Positions 35,125 to 44,648 are shown, counted from the stretch's first letter. The stretch is 64,000 nucleotides of DNA from CAYNRA01 sp046296415 (GCA_046296415.1 JBKBLN010000001.1:1705978-1769977), one strand, 5' to 3'. Program-made: numbers and translations. The notes: generated from the letters alone by a model not told the origin.

Positions 35125-36336
35125 TTACCTTTTCAATTTCAAGGCTTCCATGGGGCGAATTCGCACTACCCATATGGTGGGTAGCCAGATCACCAAGGTA
35201 ACCAATAAAATCATAACCAGGTTGATCGCAACATACCAGCCCCAAGTCCAAGAGATGGGAACATACGACATATAATAGTTTGTTGGATCCAGTGGAATGA
35301 TTTTCCATGTGGCCTGGATCCAACAAATTCCCAAACCTACCAAATTCCCCCATAAAGTTCCTCTTAGGATCATACGGAACGCATTGGTCATGAAGATTTT
35401 ATGAATGGATGGATTCGTCATTCCGAGGGTTTTCAACATCCCAATTAACGTAGTTCTTTCCATGATCAAGATTAATAGCACCGAAATCATGTTGAATGAG
35501 GCTACCACCACAATCAATACAATGACAATTAATATGTTTCGATCCAACAGCATAAACCAATCAAAATAAGAAGGAACCCTATCTTGAATGGATTGAACTT
35601 GTAGATAAGGGGGTAATGCCTTCAGCAAATGGGCCTTGACTTCTGGAATTTTCGAAATATCAGATACTAAAATCTCCAAATGCCCAACTTGATTTTCACT
35701 CCATAAATTGATCCGATGGATCAGTTTGGATGAGGCGAAGACCAATTGGTGATCATATTCTTCAAGCCCCGTCTGGTAAATTCCTACCACCTCCACTTTT
35801 CTAGCTCGGGGTGGCTGTTGAACAAAAAACAAACTTGTTTTTTGTCCCAATTTTATATTTAACTTTTCGGCCAATTGCTTTGAAATCACAATTTCCAATT
35901 CTTTTTTGGGATCATTCATTCGACCCTCCAGAAGGTTTTTCCCAAAATTGGTTTTAGTAAAGCTCGTATCTATCCCTTTCAAGAGCACACCTGCAATATC
36001 ATGGGGTGATTTGAGTATGGCCGCCTTGTGGGTGATGGCCATCACGGCAATCCAATCTTTATTTGTCTTTAGGATGGGATCTAAAGTGGAATTAATTACT
36101 AAAGGGGTTTCGTCAAACGATTGATTAAGTGTAATTTTGCTGACCTGAATATGAGCACTCAGACTAAATAACTTTTCTTGTATGGTATTTTTGAATCCGT
36201 AAAGTACTGAATACGAGATAATTAATATGGAGATTCCTAGTGCAATACTTCCAGTTCCTACCCGAATGACCGTATAGGAAAAAGAAGCTTTTGGGGCTTT
36301 TCGGATTTTGTTTGCTAAATATTGTGCAACATTCAT
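35125..36336 (-). CDS. LolC/E-like ABC permease (FtsX family)
   Basis: A 403-residue permease with one N-terminal membrane segment (IALGISILIISYSVLYGF), a ~240-residue periplasmic domain, and three C-terminal segments (ILIVIVLIVVVASFNMISVLLILIM; LWGNLVGLGICWIQ; AINLVMILLVTLVIWLPTIWVV). The MERTTLIGMLKTLGMTNPSIHKIF coupling motif is typical. It probably moves lipoproteins from the inner membrane toward the outer membrane. A LolD-like ATPase lies at 27670. The start is 12 bases from the divergent NamZ start. Confidence 0.87.
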   Translation of the reverse strand: MNVAQYLANKIRKAPKASFSYTVIRVGTGSIALGISILIISYSVLYGFKNTIQEKLFSLSAHIQVSKITLNQSFDETPLVINSTLDPILKTNKDWIAVMAITHKAAILKSPHDIAGVLLKGIDTSFTKTNFGKNLLEGRMNDPKKELEIVISKQLAEKLNIKLGQKTSLFFVQQPPRARKVEVVGIYQTGLEEYDHQLVFASSKLIHRINLWSENQVGHLEILVSDISKIPEVKAHLLKALPPYLQVQSIQDRVPSYFDWFMLLDRNILIVIVLIVVVASFNMISVLLILIMERTTLIGMLKTLGMTNPSIHKIFMTNAFRMILRGTLWGNLVGLGICWIQATWKIIPLDPTNYYMSYVPISWTWGWYVAINLVMILLVTLVIWLPTIWVVRIRPMEALKLKR

Positions 36337-36348
36337 TTGAAAAATGAG

Positions 36349-37518
36349 ATGAAAAATTGGTTGTTTTTCAGTTTATGGTTGGCCTTTTCGGGCTGTTGGG
36401 GTAAAGATACAACCCAAAAAGGACAACTCCTGCTTGGGGCAGAGCGAATCGACGTGATTGTTCCTAAGTTAGCCGGAAAGCGAGTCGGTATGGTAGTAAA
36501 TCATACGTCTATGGTAGGGTCGGTGCATCTTGTGGACACGCTTTTACGTCGCCAAGTTACCATACAAACCATTTTTGCTCCCGAACATGGTTTTCGTGGG
36601 ACTGCGGATGCCGGTGAAGTCATCCGCGATGGTCGGGATCCAAAAACTCAGCTTCCGATCGTATCCCTCTATGGCAAAAATAAAAAGCCGACGCCAGAAC
36701 AAATAAAAAATTTGGATGTGATTGTCTTCGACATTCAAGATGTAGGCGTTCGTTTTTACACGTATATTTCGACGATGTTTTATGTTCTGCAAGCGGCCGC
36801 AGAACAAGGAAAGGAAGTGATTGTTTTAGATCGCCCCAATCCCAATGGCCATTATGTGGATGGACCTGTCCTTGAAAAAGGTTTTGAATCTTTTGTTGGT
36901 ATTGCACCAATCCCAGTCGTTCATGGAATGACAGTGGCCGAACTGGCGAATATGTTCAATCAAGAAGGTTGGTTGGGAGTGGGGAAAACTGCTCAATTAA
37001 GCGTGGTTCCGTGTTTAAATTACAATCGAAATCAAATTTTTGAGCCTTCCATTCGGCCTTCCCCCAATCTACCTAATATCCAATCAATTTGGCTTTACCC
37101 AAGTTTATGTTTTTTTGAGGGGACTCAAATCAGTTTAGGAAGAGGGACGCCTTTTCCATTTCAGGTCTACGGAGGGGAGTCAACCCGGTATGGTTCCTTC
37201 CAATTTACGCCTCAAGATACCCCAGGGGCCATGAATCCTCCGTTGGAAGGAAAATTATGTTATGGGGCCGATTTAAGGCAAGTACAAGCACGTGATTTAA
37301 AATTCAGTTTGAAATACCTATTGGAGACTTTTCAAAAGACTCCTTCCCCAGCAGATTATTTCCTTAAAACCAATCATTTTAATTTATTGGCCGGGAATGC
37401 TTGGCTGAAAGAGATGATCCTGGCTGGTGCAAATGAGGAGGCAATTCGACGAGCCTGGACTCCCGGTTTGGAGGCTTTCAAACAAACGAGAAAAAAATAT
37501 TTGATTTATGCTGAATAA
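36349..37518 (+). CDS. namZ: NamZ-like (DUF1343) exo-beta-N-acetylmuramidase lipoprotein
   Basis: Peptidoglycan-recycling hydrolase of the DUF1343 family that removes terminal MurNAc. The lipobox FSGC at Cys16 (MKNWLFFSLWLAFSGCWG) makes it a lipoprotein; this start gives 389 residues, while the extension to 36322 would place a non-signal sequence first. Conserved: VNHTSMVG, FAPEHGFRGTADAGE, VFDIQDVGVRFYTYISTMFYVLQAA, VLDRPNPNGHYVDGPVLE, and PIPVVHGMTVAELANMFN. The stop overlaps the next gene by 11 bases. Confidence 0.88.
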   Translation: MKNWLFFSLWLAFSGCWGKDTTQKGQLLLGAERIDVIVPKLAGKRVGMVVNHTSMVGSVHLVDTLLRRQVTIQTIFAPEHGFRGTADAGEVIRDGRDPKTQLPIVSLYGKNKKPTPEQIKNLDVIVFDIQDVGVRFYTYISTMFYVLQAAAEQGKEVIVLDRPNPNGHYVDGPVLEKGFESFVGIAPIPVVHGMTVAELANMFNQEGWLGVGKTAQLSVVPCLNYNRNQIFEPSIRPSPNLPNIQSIWLYPSLCFFEGTQISLGRGTPFPFQVYGGESTRYGSFQFTPQDTPGAMNPPLEGKLCYGADLRQVQARDLKFSLKYLLETFQKTPSPADYFLKTNHFNLLAGNAWLKEMILAGANEEAIRRAWTPGLEAFKQTRKKYLIYAE

Positions 37519-38485
37519 ACCCGATAACCAAGAGACTATTCAAGGTATTCAGGTTCTCAAAAAGTTAGCGTTGCTGACTGTCCTCGTAACAGGTCTTTTA
37601 GCCTGTATTATTTGGGCTGATCCTTATGCGGAAGTGGACATTCAACGGCACATCAATGCCGCTATTTTAGATAAACAAGCTCTTTTAGCCCAAACAAAAG
37701 GAAAAAAAATCATCCTTGTAGCTGGGTCCAATTTTCTATACGGAATTGACAGCGATTCCTTGGAAAAAGAAATAGGTTTACCCGTGGTCAACATGTCCTT
37801 ACCTTATTATTTGGGAGCTGATTTCCTATTGAAACAAATAGAGGATCACCTACAACCCGGAGATGTGGTGGTGATGGGTTTTGAATTCATGATTTCACGA
37901 AATGGAGAAATGAATGAAAAAATGTTGACGGCTCAGTTTTACCCACCCGCAAAGAACTGGATTGAGTTCCCAACCTGGCAAAGTCGAATATCAGCTCCCT
38001 TAACTGCCTATTTTTTGAGAATCCGGAAATTAATTTCACGCTCTGTATCAAGCACGCAAGTGGAACCTACGGTGGAGGATACGACCAATGAGTTGTTCCG
38101 AAATGGAATTGATTCACATGGAGACTTAATTAGTCAGGATAATAATCCTTCTACTGGTGGAAAGGTTATTGTTCCCATGAATAACGATACCGACTTTCTA
38201 CCTGTCATATCTTGCATGGATAGTGTGGCTAAAATACATCCCCAAGTCTCGTTTTTTTATGTATTTCCAACCTTAAGTGAGTCAGGTTTTGCGACAGATA
38301 AAAAATTTATCACCCCTTTAACCAAACAACTTACCAAGGAAGGTTACTCCTTTACGTTAATCAATTCTTTAGCTGATTCAATTTATCCTGATTCACTGTT
38401 TCACAATAGTCCCTATCATGTTACGCCAACAGGACGGGCATTGCATACGAAACGATTGGCTGGGTGGATTAAGCGACAATTATAA
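37508..38485 (+). CDS. SGNH/DltD-like membrane-anchored protein paired with MBOAT
   Basis: A 325-residue protein with one N-terminal membrane segment (LALLTVLVTGLLACIIW) and a periplasmic domain. ILVAGSNFLYGIDS resembles block I of SGNH esterases (Ser), and the C-terminal SPYHVTPTGRALHTKRL resembles the His-containing block V of DltD/AlgX-like proteins. It overlaps the NamZ gene by 11 bases and the MBOAT gene follows by two bases. In analogous pairs the MBOAT moves acyl groups across the membrane and the SGNH partner places them on a polymer; this assignment is inferred, as the motifs are not perfect. Confidence 0.6.
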   Translation: MLNKPDNQETIQGIQVLKKLALLTVLVTGLLACIIWADPYAEVDIQRHINAAILDKQALLAQTKGKKIILVAGSNFLYGIDSDSLEKEIGLPVVNMSLPYYLGADFLLKQIEDHLQPGDVVVMGFEFMISRNGEMNEKMLTAQFYPPAKNWIEFPTWQSRISAPLTAYFLRIRKLISRSVSSTQVEPTVEDTTNELFRNGIDSHGDLISQDNNPSTGGKVIVPMNNDTDFLPVISCMDSVAKIHPQVSFFYVFPTLSESGFATDKKFITPLTKQLTKEGYSFTLINSLADSIYPDSLFHNSPYHVTPTGRALHTKRLAGWIKRQL

Positions 38486-38487
38486 CC

Positions 38488-39957
38488 ATGTTATTCAACT
38501 CAATTGATTTTCTCCTGTATTTTGTGGTGGTAGTCACCACCTACTTTTTGTTACCTCATCGGTATCGAAACATATGGTTATTAGCCGCTTCTTGTTTTTT
38601 CTACATGATGTTCAAGGTGGAATACATCTTGATTCTTGCCGGAACCATCATCGTAGATTATTACGCTGCTTTGTGGATGGATAAAACCGAAGGCAAATTA
38701 AGAAAAGCGTGGCTGGTGGTGTCATTGATTGCCAACATCGGTGTTCTGGTGATTTTTAAATACGCCGATTTTTTCAAGTTAATTTATGCCGAAACCCGGA
38801 TGCTCTTTCAGCCGGATTTTGAGTATCATAATTTTTGGAAGATATTACTGCCCATGGGTCTTTCTTTTCATACGTTTCAGGCCATGAGTTATACGATTGA
38901 GGTGTATCGAAAACACCAAAAACCTGAATCAGATTTTATTCGGTATGCCTTGTATGTGATGTTTTTTCCTCAGCTAGTGGCTGGCCCTATTGAGCGACCT
39001 CAAAACATTTTGCATCAATTTTATCAAAAAATGGCGGTCAATTATGACCGGATTCGCAGTGGTTTAGCCCTGATGGCTTGGGGGATGTTCCAAAAAGTTG
39101 TTATTGCGGATCGACTGGTGTCAATGGTAGATACCGTTTTTCAGAATCCGACCTCCAGTTCAGGGGTTGCATTTTGGGTCGCCACGTTCTTTTTTAGTTT
39201 TCAAATTTATTGCGATTTTGCTGGGTATTCCAATATTGCCATCGGCTCGGCTAAAGTGATGGGGTACGATCTCATGAAAAACTTTGATCGCCCTTATTCT
39301 GCGACAAGTATCTCGGAGTTTTGGCGCCGCTGGCATATTTCTCTATCCACTTGGTTCCGCGACTATCTCTACATTCCCTTGGGAGGCAATCGGGTTGGAA
39401 AATTAAGGAAGTACTTGAATCTCTTCCTTGTTTTCTTTATTAGTGGATTATGGCATGGTGCCAATTGGAATTTTTTAATTTGGGGAGCTCTTCATGGAAT
39501 GTACAATATTTTTGGCCAATGGTCAAAAAGCGCACAAGATAAATTATACGCGTTCTTGGGGATTAGTCGCTTTCCCCAATGGAATCACTTTCTTCAAAAA
39601 ATCATCGTTTTTATCTTGGTCCTGTTTGCTTGGGCCTTCTTTCGAGGAAATTATTTGTACTTTTACATGTCAATTGACATGGCAAAAAAAATGCTATTTC
39701 TGGATGGACTTCCAACTTCTGTAAATTTGGACAGCGAGATATTATTAAATCAGCCTCTAAGTGAGTACTTTTTAGCTTTGGCATCGATAGTTTTTCTAGA
39801 ATTCATTCACTTTTTGCAGAGCAAAGGAAGTTTGAGAGAGCAAATTTTTTCTCAATCAACTCCCATTCGTTGGTTGATCTACCTACTAGGTGTGATGGCT
39901 ATTTGCATTTTTGGTGTATACGATAAACCCGTTCAATTTATATATTTTCAGTTTTAA
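38488..39957 (+). CDS. MBOAT-family O-acyltransferase, AlgI/DltB-like
   Basis: A 489-residue integral membrane protein with about ten or more segments. AlgI features: FVVVVTTYFLLPHRYRNIWLL, LPMGLSFHTFQAMSYTIEVYR, VAGPIERPQNILHQF, QIYCDFAGYSNIAIGSAKVMGYDLMKNF, the RPYSATSISEFWRRWHISLSTWFRDYLYIPLGGNR block, and the catalytic-His segment ISGLWHGANWNFLIWGALHG. It would transfer acetyl or another acyl group for O-acylation of an exported polymer. Directly follows the SGNH-like gene and precedes guaA by two bases. Confidence 0.93.
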   Translation: MLFNSIDFLLYFVVVVTTYFLLPHRYRNIWLLAASCFFYMMFKVEYILILAGTIIVDYYAALWMDKTEGKLRKAWLVVSLIANIGVLVIFKYADFFKLIYAETRMLFQPDFEYHNFWKILLPMGLSFHTFQAMSYTIEVYRKHQKPESDFIRYALYVMFFPQLVAGPIERPQNILHQFYQKMAVNYDRIRSGLALMAWGMFQKVVIADRLVSMVDTVFQNPTSSSGVAFWVATFFFSFQIYCDFAGYSNIAIGSAKVMGYDLMKNFDRPYSATSISEFWRRWHISLSTWFRDYLYIPLGGNRVGKLRKYLNLFLVFFISGLWHGANWNFLIWGALHGMYNIFGQWSKSAQDKLYAFLGISRFPQWNHFLQKIIVFILVLFAWAFFRGNYLYFYMSIDMAKKMLFLDGLPTSVNLDSEILLNQPLSEYFLALASIVFLEFIHFLQSKGSLREQIFSQSTPIRWLIYLLGVMAICIFGVYDKPVQFIYFQF

Positions 39958-39959
39958 TC

Positions 39960-41489
39960 ATGCAAGAACAAATTTTAATCATAGATTTTGGTTCTCAGTA
40001 CACCCAGTTGATTGCTCGACGTGTTCGTGAATTGAACGTTTATTGTGAGATTCATCCATTTTCTAAAGTACCTTCCTTAACTCCTGAAATCAAAGGTGTG
40101 ATTTTATCTGGGAGTCCCTGTTCCGTTCGAGATGAGGATTCACCTCGGATCGATTTGGATGCCATACGGGGAAAAGTACCCGTCTTAGGTGTATGCTATG
40201 GGGCTCAGCTATTGGCGCATACCTCAGGAGGTGAAGTAAAAGCATCCTCAATTCGAGAGTATGGGCGTGCGATTTTGTCGGAGGTAGCTCCTGAAAATCC
40301 ATTGATGGTAGGAGTACCAGTTTCCTCACAGGTTTGGATGTCTCATGGGGATACGATCGTATCAACGCCCGAGCAATTCGATCTAATTGCTTCGACGGAT
40401 GCGGTCAAGGTAGCTGCCTTTCAGGTTCAAGGTGAATTGACCTTTGGAATTCAGTTCCACCCCGAAGTCACTCACTCCTTGGATGGTAAAACCTTGTTGA
40501 AAAACTTTGTGGTATCCATTTGTGGTTGTTCTCAAACTTGGACTTCTGAATCCTTTATTGATACAACTGTGGCAGAATTGAAAGCGCAATTAGGCCAAGA
40601 CAAGGTGATTATGGGATTGTCAGGAGGGGTCGACTCTACTGTGGCGGCGGTGTTGATACACAAAGCCATCGGAGATCAGCTTCAATGTATATTTGTAGAT
40701 AATGGTCTCCTACGGAAAAATGAATTTGAGGAGGTTTTGGCCTCTTACCAAGGGCTTGGTTTGCAAGTGAAAGGGGTTGATGCGAAAGAGGCGTTTTATG
40801 CGGCTCTGGCTGGTTTGACGGATCCCGAAGCGAAGAGGAAAGCAATTGGAAAAGTTTTCATTGATGTCTTTGATGCGGAGGCCAAACAATTTACCGATGC
40901 TCGTTGGTTGGGGCAAGGGACGATTTACCCTGATATTATCGAATCCGTTTCTGTGAAGGGCCCTTCAGTAACAATTAAATCACATCACAATGTTGGTGGA
41001 TTACCCGATTTTATGAAATTGAAAGTCGTCGAACCCCTTAAATTATTGTTTAAAGACGGTGTTCGTGAGGTTGGAAAGGCTTTACAAATTCCCACCACTA
41101 TTTTGGGGCGTCATCCTTTTCCAGGACCTGGATTGGGGATTCGTATTCTTGGAGATATCACTCCTGAAAAAGTCCAAATTTTGCAAGAGGTGGATGCGAT
41201 CTTTATCGGAGGCCTTAAAAAATCTGGATTGTACGATCAGGTATGGCAAGCAGGAGCCATGTTATTGCCTGTTCAAAGCGTAGGAGTTATGGGAGATGAG
41301 CGGACGTATGAACGAGTTGTGGCATTGCGAGCAGTAACGTCCATAGACGGTATGACGGCTGATTGGGCACATTTACCTTATGAATTTCTAGCTGAAGTTT
41401 CGAATGATATTATTAATCGTGTGAAGGGAGTAAATCGGGTGGTATATGATATTAGTTCTAAACCACCAGCCACCATCGAGTGGGAATAA
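39960..41489 (+). CDS. guaA: GMP synthase (glutamine-hydrolysing)
   Basis: Converts XMP to GMP. The glutamine amidotransferase domain (1-190) has the catalytic Cys in GVCYGAQLLAH and FGIQFHPEVTHS; the ATP pyrophosphatase domain has SGGVDSTVAAVLI and the dimerisation domain ends VYDISSKPPATIEWE. At 509 residues it is full length. Only two bases separate it from the MBOAT gene. A bidirectional terminator follows. Confidence 0.97.
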   Translation: MQEQILIIDFGSQYTQLIARRVRELNVYCEIHPFSKVPSLTPEIKGVILSGSPCSVRDEDSPRIDLDAIRGKVPVLGVCYGAQLLAHTSGGEVKASSIREYGRAILSEVAPENPLMVGVPVSSQVWMSHGDTIVSTPEQFDLIASTDAVKVAAFQVQGELTFGIQFHPEVTHSLDGKTLLKNFVVSICGCSQTWTSESFIDTTVAELKAQLGQDKVIMGLSGGVDSTVAAVLIHKAIGDQLQCIFVDNGLLRKNEFEEVLASYQGLGLQVKGVDAKEAFYAALAGLTDPEAKRKAIGKVFIDVFDAEAKQFTDARWLGQGTIYPDIIESVSVKGPSVTIKSHHNVGGLPDFMKLKVVEPLKLLFKDGVREVGKALQIPTTILGRHPFPGPGLGIRILGDITPEKVQILQEVDAIFIGGLKKSGLYDQVWQAGAMLLPVQSVGVMGDERTYERVVALRAVTSIDGMTADWAHLPYEFLAEVSNDIINRVKGVNRVVYDISSKPPATIEWE

Positions 41490-41526
41490 AAAAAGGGATG
41501 TTCTTTTAAAGAGCATCCCTTTTTTT
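41490..41526. terminator. Bidirectional terminator between guaA and the WecA-type gene
   Basis: An A-tract, AGGGATGTTC, an eight-base loop, GAGCATCCCT and a T-tract form a stem with one G-T wobble. A and T runs on both sides serve both convergent genes. Confidence 0.85.
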
Positions 41527-41531
41527 ATCAC

Positions 41532-42734
41532 TTAGTTTTGTTTGATCATCATGGGTGTTGGTTCGTCCTCTGTTTTAAACCTGACAATACTACTGCCTTG
41601 ATTTTTCTCTTTTTCTGTCTCAAATTGGGCTTTGATTTGATTCTTTTTCAAGGCAAAGCGTCGGTTTTCTAACCAATAGCCGACGAGTAAGTATAAGATA
41701 AAATAACCAACAATAACAATACATAATTGGGTATTGCTCAGGTGATGTCGTAACCAATAGGTTAAGCCTGTGGCAATCAAGGTGTAGGCATAGAAGGTGA
41801 AACTTGCTTGGATGTGATTTAACCCATTGTCGACCACCAGATGATGCATGTGGATTCGGTCTGGTTTAAAAGGTGATTTTCCTCGCATGATTCGGATCGC
41901 AAAAACACGTAGTGTGTCAAAAATAGGTACACTTAATAAGACGATTGCCAAAACAGGGGCATTAACAAACATGTTGGTGCGGAAGGAATGCATGACGTTG
42001 AAATGGATGAATTTGACGGCTAGGGTTGTAATAACAAAACCTAAAATCAAGGAGCCTGTGTCTCCCATAAAGATTTTATTGGTTTTGGAGAAGTTGTAAA
42101 TCAAAAAGCCTGCCAAGGAAGATGACAAACAAAGGCTTAAGGAGGCCAAACTGAAATGACCGTTGACCAAAAACCAAGCGCCAAATATTCCGGTAACGAT
42201 TAAACCCACACCGCCGGCGAGGCCGTCTATACCGTCAATTAGATTGATCGCATTGATCAGTGCAATGTAGATAAAGATGGTTAAACCCACACTGATGACA
42301 TAGGGGATTTCATAAATTCCAAATATTCCAAAAAAATCTGTGATCCGTAAGTCTGAACCGATCACAACGAGCGCGGCTGATACGACCTGAGAGTTTATTT
42401 TTTTTATTGGAGATAGTGCAAAAAGGTCATCCTTGATACCCAGAAAAAATAATATGATGAATCCAACAATTACCCGGTGCATGAGAATGCCCTCATCTCC
42501 AAAATTCCATACATGATAAGCAATTAAAGTGGAGGCAAAGATGGCAATTCCCCCAAAAGTAGGGGTAGGGTACTCATGAGAACTACGTTTTTCTTTTTCT
42601 GCCATTAGGCCTTTCAGATTACATACGTTGATGATCACAGGGATAGAACGGTACGTAATTCCAAATGCCAAGATCATAGAAAGCAGCACACGTAAGTAAT
42701 AATTGGGGACAAATTCCTCAAATGTTAAATTCAT
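41532..42734 (-). CDS. Undecaprenyl-phosphate sugar-1-phosphate transferase, WecA/MraY family
   Basis: A 400-residue polytopic enzyme of the glycosyltransferase 4 family that starts lipid-linked glycan synthesis by transferring a HexNAc-1-phosphate to undecaprenyl phosphate. Motifs: HEYPTPTFGGIAIF, LFFLGIKDDLFALSPIKK (DD), NAINLIDGIDGLAGG, FMGDTGSLILGF and KSPFKPDRIHMHH. About ten membrane segments. It probably serves a surface polysaccharide rather than peptidoglycan. It is preceded by a -7 element and the neighbours are a WcaF-like acetyltransferase and TyrA. Confidence 0.9.
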   Translation of the reverse strand: MNLTFEEFVPNYYLRVLLSMILAFGITYRSIPVIINVCNLKGLMAEKEKRSSHEYPTPTFGGIAIFASTLIAYHVWNFGDEGILMHRVIVGFIILFFLGIKDDLFALSPIKKINSQVVSAALVVIGSDLRITDFFGIFGIYEIPYVISVGLTIFIYIALINAINLIDGIDGLAGGVGLIVTGIFGAWFLVNGHFSLASLSLCLSSSLAGFLIYNFSKTNKIFMGDTGSLILGFVITTLAVKFIHFNVMHSFRTNMFVNAPVLAIVLLSVPIFDTLRVFAIRIMRGKSPFKPDRIHMHHLVVDNGLNHIQASFTFYAYTLIATGLTYWLRHHLSNTQLCIVIVGYFILYLLVGYWLENRRFALKKNQIKAQFETEKEKNQGSSIVRFKTEDEPTPMMIKQN

Positions 42735-42772
42735 AAAATTTTCAAGGTTGATGAATAGACTCCCTTGTCGAG

Positions 42773-42780
42773 CAAATGTA
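42773..42780 (-). promoter_or_regulatory. -7 promoter element for the WecA-type gene
   Basis: CAAATGTA on the plus strand reads TACATTTG on the minus strand, matching TAnnTTTG, 38 bases before the start at 42734. Confidence 0.45.
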
Positions 42781-42841
42781 AAAAAAATGCCTGATTTAGC
42801 CTGTTAAATTTACGGGTAAGTTTGAGAAATTTATCTAGTGG

Positions 42842-43390
42842 TCAGGAAACAATTGCTCTGGTTTTTTTAAACTGGGCGGGATTACCTTGGTATATTCCCC
42901 ATGGAAGTAAATCTTTCGTGGCAACGGATTGAACGCTTAAAATGGAGTGTTCACCACAAGTGACATTAGGACAAACGATGGACCAGGCCCCAATCCAAGA
43001 ACCTTGTTTTAAATGTATGGCGCCAACCATGAGATCAAAGGTGGACTGGCTGTAATTATGGTTTCCGGTTAGTAACATGGCACCTTGTGAAATACAAACA
43101 TGGGATTCAATGGTAACTTGTTCCAAATTGTCGATCCAAACTTTTTCTCCAATCCAAACATGATCTTGAACGTTGAGGCGCCAGGGATATTTGATTTTTA
43201 CTTCAGGTTTAATCACGACACCTTTTCCAATATGGGCTCCAAAAAAGGAGAGGAGGCCAATTTTGAGAAAGGTAGGCCACGGCCATTTGGATTCAAAAAA
43301 TGCGATGGAAACGATCGTCCAAGCCAATCGTTTACCTAATGGGCCATGCTGATACCAGCTGTTGTCGTATCGACTAAGATCTACTTTCAT
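42842..43390 (-). CDS. WcaF-like left-handed beta-helix acetyltransferase
   Basis: A 182-residue hexapeptide-repeat enzyme of the WcaF-type polysaccharide acetyltransferases. The start MKVDLSRYDNSWYQHGPLGKRLAW is family-typical; repeats run through KPEVKIKYPWRLNVQDHVWIGEKVWIDNLEQVTIESHVCISQGAMLLTGNHNY, with the catalytic-like His in GNHNY, ending IYQGNPAQFKK. Its start overlaps the tyrA stop by 17 bases. Likely adds O-acetyl to an exopolysaccharide residue. Acceptor unknown. Confidence 0.87.
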   Translation of the reverse strand: MKVDLSRYDNSWYQHGPLGKRLAWTIVSIAFFESKWPWPTFLKIGLLSFFGAHIGKGVVIKPEVKIKYPWRLNVQDHVWIGEKVWIDNLEQVTIESHVCISQGAMLLTGNHNYSQSTFDLMVGAIHLKQGSWIGAWSIVCPNVTCGEHSILSVQSVATKDLLPWGIYQGNPAQFKKTRAIVS

Positions 43391-44642
43391 GTAAGCGCTG
43401 AATCAATAAAGTACTTTTCTCACGTCCCTCTTGCAATCGAGGTGCCAGAAATTTTTTAGTGGTTTCGAATTGATGATGGTAACTATGAAAGTCGCCTTTT
43501 TCAATGATATTAGCCCATTCATGTACCGCGGTATGAAAGGCCAAATCCTCTTGACGAATGCTTTTATCGTACACGGCAGCATGGATACTCTCTTTGAGTA
43601 AGTCATCATTCATCATGAGATATTCAGCCATACCCACTCGTAGTCGAAAAGGTGGGGTCTGGCAGACTAAATTTTTATACGGGTTGGTCCCCAGGTTTTT
43701 CCACGCGACAACCATGCTAAGCAAACTCAAGTGAGAATTTGGTTTATGTACGATGTCGGGTTGGAGGCTATATTCAGACATCAGACTGTCCTCCAACATT
43801 AATTTTCCATTGAAATTTTCAAATACTTGGTCACGAGCCTCTCGAATTTTTCGATTTACCTTCTGAAAATTCTCAGAAATCATCGCGCCAAATAGGTCTA
43901 GCTCACTTTTTGCATAAATCCGTACATCTTTCCGAGCATAAGGATTCATGAGCGCTAAGCCTGAGTACACATGCGATTTATAGCTGTAGATTCGAAGCGT
44001 AAGTAATAATTTAACATTGTCCAGGCCATTGGAATGAAGGGAATCCTCCCATGGAAAGGTTCTCCGGTGCATGAAAGCCGTCCCAATACTCTCAAAACCT
44101 ATATGGGTTATGGCCTGAATATCGGCCATAATTTGATCGTGTTCCACGGCAGTTTCTAAGTCCACTACATCGGATCCAATAGACCGGATGATCTCATCGG
44201 CCATTATTTCAGCTTCTTGTGAATGACATCGATGTACCATTCGTATTAATTTTTGCCCTACTGGAGACACATTAGGACCAAAAAGAGCATGCAGTGTTAT
44301 AATGTGCGTATCTTTGGGGAGAAAGGCCTCAAAAGCCTCTATTTCAGGTGCTTTTATCGAAGTTTGTCCAGCCACAATGGCACCGTATTTTGTGGAGGGA
44401 CCATAGGCTTCCACCACCTGTTTGAGTTTTGTAGCTTCAACCGAGTACAGAATAAAATCACAAGATCGAGCCACCTCAATTCCTGAGGAGGTAATGGATA
44501 CATTGGAATAATCCGAAAATTCAGTGACTAGCGAATCGATGTTTGCGGGTAGGTCACACCCTATGATTGAGTAGCCAGCTTTTGCCCATGTATGAGCAAA
44601 TAGCCTGCCCATATCGCCTAGTCCTATTATTCCTATTTTCAT
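43374..44642 (-). CDS. tyrA: Prephenate dehydrogenase of fungal (TYR1-like) length
   Basis: A 422-residue NAD(P)-dependent dehydrogenase in tyrosine synthesis. The Rossmann motif is MKIGIIGLGDMGRLFAHTWAKAGY; ILYSVEATKLKQVV and ITLHALFGPNVSPVGQKLI (family HxxHGP-like) follow; EHDQIMADIQAITHIGFESIG is the helical domain signature. Bacterial TyrA is about 280-370 residues; this one has a long C-terminal helical part like the yeast enzyme. There is no ACT or chorismate mutase domain. It is six bases before the NTF2-like gene, though the products are unrelated. I am fairly sure of the activity class. Confidence 0.75.
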   Translation of the reverse strand: MKIGIIGLGDMGRLFAHTWAKAGYSIIGCDLPANIDSLVTEFSDYSNVSITSSGIEVARSCDFILYSVEATKLKQVVEAYGPSTKYGAIVAGQTSIKAPEIEAFEAFLPKDTHIITLHALFGPNVSPVGQKLIRMVHRCHSQEAEIMADEIIRSIGSDVVDLETAVEHDQIMADIQAITHIGFESIGTAFMHRRTFPWEDSLHSNGLDNVKLLLTLRIYSYKSHVYSGLALMNPYARKDVRIYAKSELDLFGAMISENFQKVNRKIREARDQVFENFNGKLMLEDSLMSEYSLQPDIVHKPNSHLSLLSMVVAWKNLGTNPYKNLVCQTPPFRLRVGMAEYLMMNDDLLKESIHAAVYDKSIRQEDLAFHTAVHEWANIIEKGDFHSYHHQFETTKKFLAPRLQEGREKSTLLIQRLHESRS

Positions 44643-44648
44643 ATTGTA

